IMG/VR virus record: IMGVR_UViG_3300008012_000137
Coordinates: 1-27,739 of that record
Length of the DNA stretch: 27,739 bases
Reading direction: 5' to 3' (one strand)
DNA from: a virus
The first letter of the stretch is position 1. The number at the start of each line of letters is the position of its first letter. Made by a program: the position numbers and the translations under genes. The notes beneath the pieces are model-generated. The model did not search any database and was not told where the DNA came from. It saw only the letters and a program-made list of their open reading frames with translations. Positions 1 through 9,400 of this stretch are shown piece after piece.

Positions 1-1400
1 ACAATCTTTCCGTTAGGCAAGAACGCTATTTCTTTAGGCTGAATTTCAAACTGCTCTGGCTCGGCATTACCCTCTTCAAGGGCTTGAATCTCTCTTCTAA
101 TAGCCATTGCTTCAGGCGACCCCTGATCACCAATGTTTTGGAGCTCTTCTTGCAAAGAGCTAATTCTGTTTTCAGTCTCCCCTGCATTCGGGTTGTCGAT
201 CACAAGGGTTTCTTTCTTCTTGTCGAGAGCCGAAAGAACGTATGATGTACCCTTAACTCCTGCATACATTTCGAAGTCATCAAGAGGCACGAGCACACCA
301 TTTTCATCAGTCTGCATAAGCTCTCCCGTCCTCAGGTACTGAAGACTATCTAAGAAGAATGTCTCAGAGCTGTCAAAGTCGGATCTATAAATGGTTGCGT
401 CTCTGTCAGAAGAAGTAGCGGTAGGCTCGTCTTCCTCTACAACAAACCTAGATGCCTCGGCCATCTGCTTGATAAGCTCACCATTGATGTCAGATATGTA
501 CTGGCTGTTTAGTTGATAGGTTGGGTCGCTAATATCACCCTGAATGTAAGAAGTGACCAAGGCTTCATTATCTCTCATTGCGTCACTAAACAGGTTAGCT
601 ACTGCCCATGCTCTAGCAGCAGCAGAGTCTTCGTTGTCCGCACCACCCTCAACAATTCCACGAGACACCCTGTAAGCTTCATCTCTGCTCCAAGTGTCTT
701 TGTTGAAGGCCTTTGCAGAATCTCTAACAGTACCCTCACCAATCTGAATAGCACTCTTTCCATATCGTGCTTGCGTTGGGACAGTGAATGTTGTTGGGTT
801 TGCCCAAGATTCCCAGCTAGTGATATCTGCCCAATCACCAGTCGGTTGGCCTGTTGCGGGGTCGATAGACTTGTAAACAACCTTACCGTCTGCACCCATC
901 TGGGTTACAATATTTCCACCTTCAAATATCTGCTGAGCCTGAATCATAGATTGAGGAGAGGCAGCAGATTGCTTATATATAGGCAACGAGGCGTTAAACT
1001 TAGCCGCTTCGGAGGGGTCTGTCGCTACTCTATTGTATTTCTCACGACTACCCTGAACCACGTCACTGTTGTGAGCAGCATGCATGTCAAACCAACTTCT
1101 AATATCCTGAATGGCTTGACGTGCTGCCACTGGATCGTCGATAGCAAAGTTGTTTATCTCTTGAAGCTTTTGATTGTAGTAAGTGTTGAAGTGATCACGC
1201 AAAGGAGGTATCAATTTTGAAACATCATACCCCTCTGTTTGAGAAAGCATTTTATCAGCAGCCTTTTGACGGGCCTGCATCTGATCTACAATAGCTTTCT
1301 TTCTTGCGGCTTCTTCTGCTTGACGAGCCTGAAGGCTGTCCATCAAGCCAGACATGTCAAGAGTCTCCCCCTGCAAAGGAGCTGTGTATGCTACTGGCAT
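1..1400 (-). CDS. Probable internal virion protein, C-terminus beyond the left edge
   Basis: The frame is open from the ATG at 1400 to the window edge, giving 466 visible codons and no stop, so the protein is partial. It starts MPVAYTAPLQGETLDMSGLM. A charged Ala/Glu/Lys/Gln-rich helix follows at about residues 22-52 (QARQAEEAARKKAIVDQMQ), and a second likely coiled coil lies near residues 415-445 (RISSLQEELQNIG). I see no signal peptide, membrane segment or enzymatic motif, and I do not recognise the family. The start codon overlaps the stop of the preceding gene as TAATG, so the two are probably translationally coupled. Its position behind the tail-hub genes and next to a probable ejection protein suggests a virion-internal or ejected protein. 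The coding call is firm; the role is inferred from context only. Confidence 0.85.
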   Translation of the reverse strand, partial: MPVAYTAPLQGETLDMSGLMDSLQARQAEEAARKKAIVDQMQARQKAADKMLSQTEGYDVSKLIPPLRDHFNTYYNQKLQEINNFAIDDPVAARQAIQDIRSWFDMHAAHNSDVVQGSREKYNRVATDPSEAAKFNASLPIYKQSAASPQSMIQAQQIFEGGNIVTQMGADGKVVYKSIDPATGQPTGDWADITSWESWANPTTFTVPTQARYGKSAIQIGEGTVRDSAKAFNKDTWSRDEAYRVSRGIVEGGADNEDSAAARAWAVANLFSDAMRDNEALVTSYIQGDISDPTYQLNSQYISDINGELIKQMAEASRFVVEEDEPTATSSDRDATIYRSDFDSSETFFLDSLQYLRTGELMQTDENGVLVPLDDFEMYAGVKGTSYVLSALDKKKETLVIDNPNAGETENRISSLQEELQNIGDQGSPEAMAIRREIQALEEGNAEPEQFEIQPKEIAFLPNGKI

Positions 1401-2488
1401 TACGCGAATTGAATTTCCTGTTGAGGAACTTGGAACTGAGGCTCATCGAAATGACTCATCTTTTCAAGAGCTGCCAGTAGTTCTTCAGGTGGGTTTTCCA
1501 TTTTAGAGAGAGCTGCCTTCAAGATGTTGAAGGCCTCCATAGTATTCTCTGTCTGCTCTGGATTGAGAACGGCTTCGTCTCCCGTGAGCTCAGCCTCCTT
1601 CTCCCCAGTCTCTTCGTCGATCAAAGCCTTTTTGTTTGTGTCGTGGTTGAACTCACCGCCTGTCACGTAGATCTGATCGCTAAGCTGACCACCTGACTCC
1701 AAGCTCTGAAGCCCAAGCTGTTGAGCTGTAAGGGGGGTGTTTCCAGAGGGAGCACCATATCCCATTGCTTGAATGGCCTCAAATGGAGCCTCCAGCCCTT
1801 TCATAATTGCCTCAGTGCCAGTAGAATATCCAAGACTAGCTGCAGCCTGACCCTCTCTTCTGAGAGCCTCCTGAAGCGCTCTGTCTTGCGCCACGTTAAG
1901 GTCTCCAACCTGCTGTGCTCTAAGAATGTTTCTGTCCAAGACACCCTGTTCTCTGAGAACGTTTGCCTTAGCGTAAGATTCAGCAAGGTTTGCAACGTTT
2001 TGCTTGGCTGCAGTAGACTGCCGTGCTGCTGCAAGCTCCGTCTGACCGAGCTGAGCTGCAAGAGAAGGGGCTATGTTTGCAATGCTTTGGCTCGCCCGTG
2101 TTGGGTCCATAACGCCAGAGGCTATAGCCTGCTGAGACATCGCAAGGTTTTGATCCCTCAAGTTTTGTATCGCCTCAGCGCTTTGACGCATCTGAAGCTC
2201 CGCCAAATCTCTCGTGTCCTGCGTCACCCCAAGTTTAGGACCTACCTGCATGTCTGGTCCAACCTGATAATCAAGACCCTCTAGTCTTTGAAGTGCTTGT
2301 TCAGCAATATCTTCCCCCTGCTTTCTCTGCTTCCTTGCGCGAATGCCTTTTGCTGCTGCCTGTGCAAGCTTAGTTCCCCCTGCAATAAGCGCCAATGTAG
2401 CAAGAGTAATCGGCTCTGCCTTCTGAAGATATGGGAGGTCAGCCCCAAAAACTAAATAATGTAGAAAGTCGTATGTAGCCTCGATCAT
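1400..2488 (-). CDS. Probable internal virion / DNA-ejection protein
   Basis: A 362-residue protein starting MIEATYDFLHYLVFGAD. A hydrophobic Ala/Leu/Ile stretch at about residues 27-40 could contact a membrane. The middle is a long, Ala/Gln/Arg-rich helical region. Near the C-terminus lies TGGEFNHDTNKKALIDEETG followed by ELTGDEAVLNPEQ, a pattern I know from internal or structural proteins of marine phages (G-x-F-x-H-x-TN ... TG-x-E-x-ILNP). I chose the ATG at 2488 because a TATATTTG promoter core ends 5 nt before it. A GTG at 2512 that overlaps the previous stop (GTGA) would add eight residues but places the promoter inside the gene. Ejection function is inference from composition and gene position; a structural role is more certain than the exact job. 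Confidence 0.85.
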   Translation of the reverse strand: MIEATYDFLHYLVFGADLPYLQKAEPITLATLALIAGGTKLAQAAAKGIRARKQRKQGEDIAEQALQRLEGLDYQVGPDMQVGPKLGVTQDTRDLAELQMRQSAEAIQNLRDQNLAMSQQAIASGVMDPTRASQSIANIAPSLAAQLGQTELAAARQSTAAKQNVANLAESYAKANVLREQGVLDRNILRAQQVGDLNVAQDRALQEALRREGQAAASLGYSTGTEAIMKGLEAPFEAIQAMGYGAPSGNTPLTAQQLGLQSLESGGQLSDQIYVTGGEFNHDTNKKALIDEETGEKEAELTGDEAVLNPEQTENTMEAFNILKAALSKMENPPEELLAALEKMSHFDEPQFQVPQQEIQFA

Positions 2489-2493
2489 AGTTG

Positions 2494-2501
2494 CAAATAT
2501 A
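2494..2501 (-). promoter_or_regulatory. Bacteroidetes-type promoter core (TATATTTG) for the gene starting at 2488
   Basis: Read on the minus strand the element is TATATTTG, followed by CAACT and the ATG at 2488. It matches the Bacteroidetes -7 consensus TAnnTTTG. With transcription normally beginning a few bases after this box, the message would start at or next to the ATG. No convincing -33 TTG box is visible at the usual distance. It lies between the stop of the preceding gene (2509) and the ATG. Confidence 0.7.
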
Positions 2502-2508
2502 GTTATTC

Positions 2509-3447
2509 TCACTTAGAATGGTCTAAGTCAGTGGGTTCGTAGTTTACGTTAAGTGAGTAGAGTTCAAAGGGTTCTGGTCCAGTGCCTATAGCCATCCCTA
2601 CTTCTGCGTACTGACCCCTCAAGAAGTCGCCGTTGATAGCTGGGTCTGTAATCGCAAAGATGGATACGATACCATCCGTACCCTGAAGAGCCCTAAGGAA
2701 TGCCTCATAAGCCTGTAGAGTAGACTTAAGTACAATTCCTCTCCCGAGAGGGTCGTCGATATCCAGTGAGTTTAATTGAGTAGCCGAAGGTGAAATAAAC
2801 CCAGAGTTAAGTGTGTAGAAATCAGTGTTTTCTTGCAATGACACAGAAGTTCCTTCTGGAGTTATCACCACAGGGGTAGTGCTGTTCCCAAAAACAAAAG
2901 CAAACTTCGTTGATTGGTCTAATGTGAAGGCAGTATTGCCTACCACCCCATTGAAAAAGTAAAGGTCCTGACCAAGAGCCTGAGTCGTTGTCTCTCCACT
3001 CGTAGCCCCCACGAACTTCATATTCACGTTAGCCTTAATTCTAGGGTCTTTGGGAATGTTCCCGTACAGTATACCCCCCTTGTTTTTCAACGTGTCTACG
3101 TTGATAGTCATAGGAATTTTTTGCGGCTGCAGGGTCTCACTCGTGCTAAAGGAATGAACGGATCCCCTGAGATTTTCAGAACCCTCTACGCTGAATGTCT
3201 TATACAGCTTGTTCTGAGACGGGTTGTCATTGAACGAAACCGCAATAGCAGACTTGTGTTGCTCCCCGTAGAAGTTGTTTCTCGTTGGGTTGGTATTGTG
3301 CTCCCAGCATACTACATCATCAGATGGAAACACAGTTTTTCTGCAAGAGAAAAACTGCTTATCAATAGACGCATAGTTAGAAGACGTGTAAGAGTACTTC
3401 GACGTCCAAATGTTCTTCTTGTTATTGAACCCTATAGTGTTGATCAT
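2509..3447 (-). CDS. Detached C-terminal part of the tail-hub / stabilization protein
   Basis: A 312-residue ORF starting MINTIGFNNKKNIWTSKYSY. Its first 20 residues resemble the segment that normally follows the GGYDP motif inside phage stabilization proteins (a TxGFxxxxxxWTSxYSY pattern). Its end, PFELYSLNVNYEPTDLDHSK, resembles the usual C-terminus of the same family. It is therefore most likely the tail end of the protein encoded immediately upstream, carried in a different frame. The ATG at 3447 lies 4 nt after the TAA of that gene (3452-3454), ideal for termination-reinitiation. The frame stays open upstream to a GTG or TTG near 3513-3516, so a longer start or a +1 frameshift fusion is possible. 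The two products probably associate in the virion tail. Coding status is firm; separate translation versus fusion is unresolved. Confidence 0.85.
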   Translation of the reverse strand: MINTIGFNNKKNIWTSKYSYTSSNYASIDKQFFSCRKTVFPSDDVVCWEHNTNPTRNNFYGEQHKSAIAVSFNDNPSQNKLYKTFSVEGSENLRGSVHSFSTSETLQPQKIPMTINVDTLKNKGGILYGNIPKDPRIKANVNMKFVGATSGETTTQALGQDLYFFNGVVGNTAFTLDQSTKFAFVFGNSTTPVVITPEGTSVSLQENTDFYTLNSGFISPSATQLNSLDIDDPLGRGIVLKSTLQAYEAFLRALQGTDGIVSIFAITDPAINGDFLRGQYAEVGMAIGTGPEPFELYSLNVNYEPTDLDHSK

Positions 3448-3451
3448 GAGT

Positions 3452-6400
3452 TTAAGATGATTGTACCACGAAGGCTGATTGATCAAAATCAAATACAAAC
3501 GATTCTCCCGCACCAAGATACTGACCTAGGGCATTGTTGATATTTGTTGTTAATACATCTATAAAACTAGAGTTAGTGCTTATAACACCATCAGTACTAG
3601 TTTCAGTAGTAACGAGGTTTTCATACCCATATTCTTCTCTCAACTGAGATATTTGTTCAGTAACGTTTGATAAAGTCACAGTGGATACTGAATTCCCAAA
3701 CAAAGTCAAAAACGAAAGCAAGTCGCCAGAGTCTATGTTTTGGTTACCGTTTGCATCGAAACCACTGTTAGCGTTTTGAATTTGCTGAGGAACAGTAGGT
3801 CCGTTTTGTATGAGAACGGGGTTGTTTTGACCGTCCAGAACGGCATTATTAAATGCAAACCGCTGTTGATCCCGCTCAAATTGTCTGGTTCGTTCGAGGA
3901 TATCATTGATAGTAACGATTAGAGCGTTTTGATCAACTGGTATAAAGTTACCATCACTGTCGAAAAAGTCTTGGAAATAATCTGATATGTTGTCATACGA
4001 TGGGCCGGAAGGAATAACGTCAAGAAGGCTTCCCGTAAAGTTGAATATGGGATAATTTCCGTCAAGGTTTGGACCAGTGTTAAAAGCATTAAAGAATACC
4101 TCTTCGCCAACAAGGTTAATTGAACCATTTTGATTTGTTGTGGCGTTAGAGTAGTTGGTCAGGTTGTTGTTTATGTATTCAAGCAGTCTCTTTACACCCT
4201 CGTAGGATGTGTAAACAGATGGACCCGAAACACTCGCGAATTCGTTTTCAATAGCCCCCCCCTGAAGAACTGTTTGAGCTATAAGGCCCTTACCTCCTTC
4301 GCCAGTGTATCCTACAGCAGGGGAAAATTGTGAGGCTTCTGTAGGTATAGAAAGCTCTGGGAAGGCTCCGGAGCTAAGGGTCCCTATCTGTCCTAAAAGA
4401 TTTGTAGAACCCAGTATTGCTTGGAACTCTTTAAGTCTCGTTACTGCTTCTGAAATGTTTGATGCAGCGTTATACAGTTCATTGTATTGAGAAGTGCCGC
4501 TTATAGGTGCGGTAGCTGCAAAAAGGTTTATTGCGTTAACAAAGCCTCCAGAAGCAGGGAACTGATTATCATCATAAAATCCAGAAAGAAGAAGGCGATC
4601 AGTATATTCTGTAAGTAATGTCTGAAGCGACCCGATAAGCCCCTCAAGAGTGAGGTCAAACCCCCCTGCATCCGCACCTGTGATAGTCGTGAGTGCTTGT
4701 TCCAGAGCCTGCTCCAAAACGCCATCTCCAGTATCTGGATTAGCAAGAACTTCAAAGTCATATCCCTCTGAGAATCCAGTAGGGAAGCCAACACTAGTTA
4801 ACTGTGTGTCCCACTCCTCCAAGAAGTTTTTAATCTTTTCTTTCAGGCCCGCACTAGCTCCAGTTCCCAGCGCCACCTCACCTCCAAAGTCGTTGTTTGA
4901 CAAGAAGTCAAGTATATTACTTACGCTTCCGAACAACTCATAGAATGTGTTTTGAGCATCTGTGATATCAATACTATCACCTCCAAGGGCTTCAATAATT
5001 GTTTCAGCAGAAGGTGATCCTCCAGAGATAAGAAGGCTATAAAACTGAGATGGAACACCTCCGTTGTACGCTGGATTCACACCATTGTTCAAATCTCTTT
5101 GTACGTTAAACGTAAACTGAGCAGTATTATAGAATGAGTTAGCAAGGCCATCCCTTACCGCAGTGACGTTTGTCAAATTAGCAGTGGTGTCATCGACCTC
5201 TTGTTGGTAATCAAACCTAAAGTCCAAGAGTCCTTGCTCTATGAGCTCTAGTATAGCGGTCTGAGTAAGAGGGTCGGTAAGTATTTCCTCCTCAAGAGCA
5301 GAGTTTCCTCCATTTGTGAAGGCGTCATAAAAGCGCTTGAGAGGGCTGTCACCAGTAATCTCGTCACTAGACGAGCCGTAGTCGTCACCGAAAGGATTCT
5401 TTCCCCCTGCGTCAGCATCCTCTGGTGGGGTGTTCACATCGGGTCCTCTACCCGTATAGACAGCCTCTACAAAATTGCCTATCTGAGTGAGGATAACGTC
5501 TTTGTCTGCTTCCAGTCCAGCGTTCTGCTCTTCTTTGTCCTGAAGTTCTTGCTCAATATCGCCAAGCGCGACTGTCTGCGCGAAAAGGATAAGTTTGTTT
5601 AGGTCAGAGCGCAAACCACTCTGTCCTGTAAATTCGCTTATGAAGTTTGGATTATCAAACAAGGCCGTACCTTCAGGGAAAGCGGATTCATTATTGTCGC
5701 TTAGAGACGCAGTAGTGGGGATACCATAACCCAAGGTGTACGTGAAGAACTCACCATTCCTCAAAGTAATTTGACCTGTATCAAAGGTAAATCGACCGTT
5801 AGCGTTTGATGGAGGCTCTGATCCGAACTCATTAAGATACACCTCAAGACGATCTTTAAACTCTTCTATCACGTTTACGTAGGTGCTAAACGTCACAGCA
5901 GATCCGGGACCTTGATCAGTTACACTAAGAACGATATCAGCATTAACATCAGGTATGATGTACTCTGCCTCCAGAAAACTTGTTGAACCTAGAGCAGACG
6001 TAATGAATATGTTAGCTGATTGTATAGCTCCAGCCGCTTGATCTCTTATCTGACTGTGCAAAGAAACAGACTGTTCGATCTGGTTGATATATACGTCTTC
6101 AGCGTCTTCTAGTTGATCGTTAATAGTTGATATCTCGTCCTCAAGTCCTGAGACAACATCATCTAGAATTGTACCGTTTGGATCGGTGGTTACAATAGGA
6201 TTGTTTATCGCGTCATTGATCTGCCCATACAGGTTGAGAATCTGCTGTTGAAGATCGTTAATGGTGTTGTTCGCCTCAGTGAGGTTACCCTCAAGATCTC
6301 CAATCTCAGCTTCAAGCTCCTCAACTTCAAGCGCAAGCTCGACCTCTGATGCAAGTTCAGGAAGCAGTGGATCAGAGAGATCATCTCCCTGCCCTTGGGT

Positions 6401-9400
6401 AACAGACCCTGTACCTGTAGTGGCTTGAGGCTGTGAGTTGTATACGCTTATCACGAACTCATCGAGCGTGGGGTCATAGCCTCCAACGACCCTTACTGGT
6501 CCAACACTTGCGTTATTCCTGAACTTTTCTATAGCAGATTTAAACAGCTCCCTGAAGTATGACTTAAGCCCATAGTCCGATATGACCGCCACACCGTTTG
6601 ATGGATTGAACTTGTATACCTCGTACTTTTCTTTGTTGGCGAAGTATATGTTCTCATCAATCTTAGTGACAGATTCTGGGTTGGTGCTACACCCGTAGCT
6701 TCCAGAATAAAACCTTTGGGACCCAAGAACTTTCTCTGATGCAATTACGATGTCAGTACCGACAGTGTCAGAGATAATGCTTCTTGATATGGGGATCTCA
6801 CTGATCTTGTCCTCTTGGAGAATGAAGAGGCTATCACCTCTGTCAATCATTTTCTGTATACTCCCGTGAGAGTTTGGCAGATCCTTGAAGTTAGATGTAG
6901 TGGCGTCAAACGTACAGTAGTTCAGCTTAGGCAAGGAGTAATTGTTTACGTCACTAAACGTAATAGATGAATCTCTCCTTATCTCTTTCTGATATGGGTT
7001 TACAATCTTCGGCTTACCCCAGTTGTGCTGGTTTGCACCAATGATAGTATCCGTAAAGGTCTTGGTCTCCAAGTAGTAATCCAAGAATCTAGGTCCTGTG
7101 CCTCCGTCAGATCGAACAAGGTTTTTGTACACTTGATCCTGAGCGCTGTATCTAGGCATGTTAACAGGAAGCCTTCTGAAATAGACGTCACCCTCGGTCA
7201 ATACGATGTTCGTTGATTGAAGTGACAGATTGCCCGCCACATCTCTCAACACTCTATATTTCTTGCTGATCTCGTAGTAGACTCTGTCCTCAGCATCCTG
7301 ACCCGTTCTTGGTGAGTAGATTTCTACAACACATCTGTTGTTCCAGAAGTGAGCTGCAGTATCCGTCTGAGGAGAGTTGTTTGCAATACCGTTCCTTACG
7401 GCATTGTAGTTAAAGTTTACGGCAGAAGGATTGTTTCTGAGTATTACAAACTGCCCCGTGCACGCATCTGGTGTTTCCAAGTCGGGATTAACCAGTGGGT
7501 TTTCGTCATCATCGGCAAGCGTAACTGTGCCCACCACATCAAACTCATAGGATTGTGGGTATACACGAGCATTTAGGTCGTCTTCACCAGCCGCGAGGGG
7601 GCCAAAGTAAGATATGATTCTAAGCTTGTCTCCCTCCTTGTATGTGTAGAAGTCTTGGTTTCCGTCGTAGTTGATGGCGCCAAAAGCATTTGAGTACGAG
7701 ACCTTGCTGTTGTTTTGCAGGTAGTTTAGAGATACGTATATGTTACCGTTGTTGTCAGGATCATCTGAATCAAACTCCACAAAGGCTCCGCCAGTGGTGT
7801 ACTGAACGAAGTCACTTACAGTGCTGTTCCCGCCGTAGACAATCTGATAATTCCAAGCCCATGACGGAGGCGTAATGGCATTAAGACCCACTTGCACACG
7901 AACAGGACCCTTCTGATTCAGCAAGTCGTAAGAGGGAATGTATACGTTACCTATAGGGGTGACATCACTAGACCTTCCTCGTTGATCGTAGAAGACGATT
8001 CCAAAATCGTGGTTGGCCTTGGTCTTGAAGGACTTGTATGTCTGCTGTTCACCCTGCTGCTCTGGAGAAATAAGAACGGTCTCGAAGTCAAACACCTCAA
8101 CGTGAGGCTGAAGGTTGGCGATAAAGGAATCATAGTCAGATTCTCCACCGACAAGTGTGGTTCCTGTAACTGCTGCAAATCCAGTAGAGCTGTCAATGTA
8201 ATCCGCAAGGGTTATGTCTGTGGTGTTTTGGATTAGAGGCATGCAGTTAAGCCTCGACCTAATAAGCCCCTGCCCATCTGTAAGGCCCAAGTCAGACCAA
8301 GGGGATACACCCGCCTTGATTGTTTGATACGAAACACTAGATAAAGACTGTCCATTAGCTTCATCTGCGTTCTTTCCACCTGCACCAGCCTCCCCATCGA
8401 GCAAGCTAAATGCGTAGTCAAAGTAGAGGTCGTCTCTATCAAAGATGTTTTCGGACCTATTGGTGAAAGTGTCTTGGGCGTAGTTATGGAACGTGTTGAT
8501 AATTCTTCCTCCACTAAACTCAAGGTACGTGTCTTCTGTTGTGATGCCAGCCCCAAGAACTGCTCCGACACCTATACCAGCAAACCCACCAGCAATAATT
8601 CCGTTGAAGTCCTCAGTAAGGCTTATCGTTGCACCTTCAGGAACAAGGAAACCAAACCACCTTCTTATCTGCTGCTCAATCCTGTCTTTGTTCCCGACAG
8701 GATTTTCAAAGTTTAGAGCATTAGTAATAAAGGTGTGAAGATCAAGTCGGAGTGCGGATGAACTCCAAGTCCCTTCTTTGATGTCGTAAAGCTGTTGAGC
8801 GTTGTGGACGAAGAGTGCTTCAAAATCAGGAAGCTCCATGTTAACTACTTGGAACTGTATATGATCTCTTGTCATACACACCCATCCATCAAAGATGTTG
8901 GTTCCAACAGAATCATCAAAGAAGTCCTCAAGAATTCCTGCACTCAAATTATCGGCAGCCACGTTGTCAATAACGATGTCTGGGATACAGGTGAGTATGT
9001 CGAAGTCTCCGAGATCTATGAGGTCAAGAGCAAAGAAGCAATCTTCGCTTTTTGCGGAGTCGCTAGGAGAGTCAATCGCATAGAACTGACTGATGTCTCG
9101 AAGTCTAAACTCGGGTGTGGCCTTGTTAAGGATGAAGTACCCCATAGGGTTGAGGTGCTTGGCGCTCTCTTCTGTAGCCAAAGAGTCCTGTTTACCTACA
9201 GCAACAACCATTTTTGCTCTATAGTCCGTTGCCCCAAACACCCTAAGCTTCTGCAAATTGGTGATGCCAAGATCGACAAGGTATGAAGAGCTAGACACCT
9301 CGTTAATGATAGAGATAGCAGGGGTGGGATCAATGACCCCATCTTCAAATCCATCAATCCTAACGTTAGGACCGATAACCATACCCTTGATTGCATCAGC

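Noticed and set aside
513-1220. Plus-strand frame of 235 codons and minus-strand frame at 599-895.
   Set aside because: Both overlap the long minus-strand frame 1-1400, which is continuous from a TAATG-coupled ATG and has coherent protein composition.
2489-2512. GTG at 2512 as start of the ejection-type protein.
   Set aside because: It would make the TATATTTG core coding; the same promoter-to-ATG spacing at four other genes favours the ATG at 2488. The GTGA overlap keeps it as a weak alternative.
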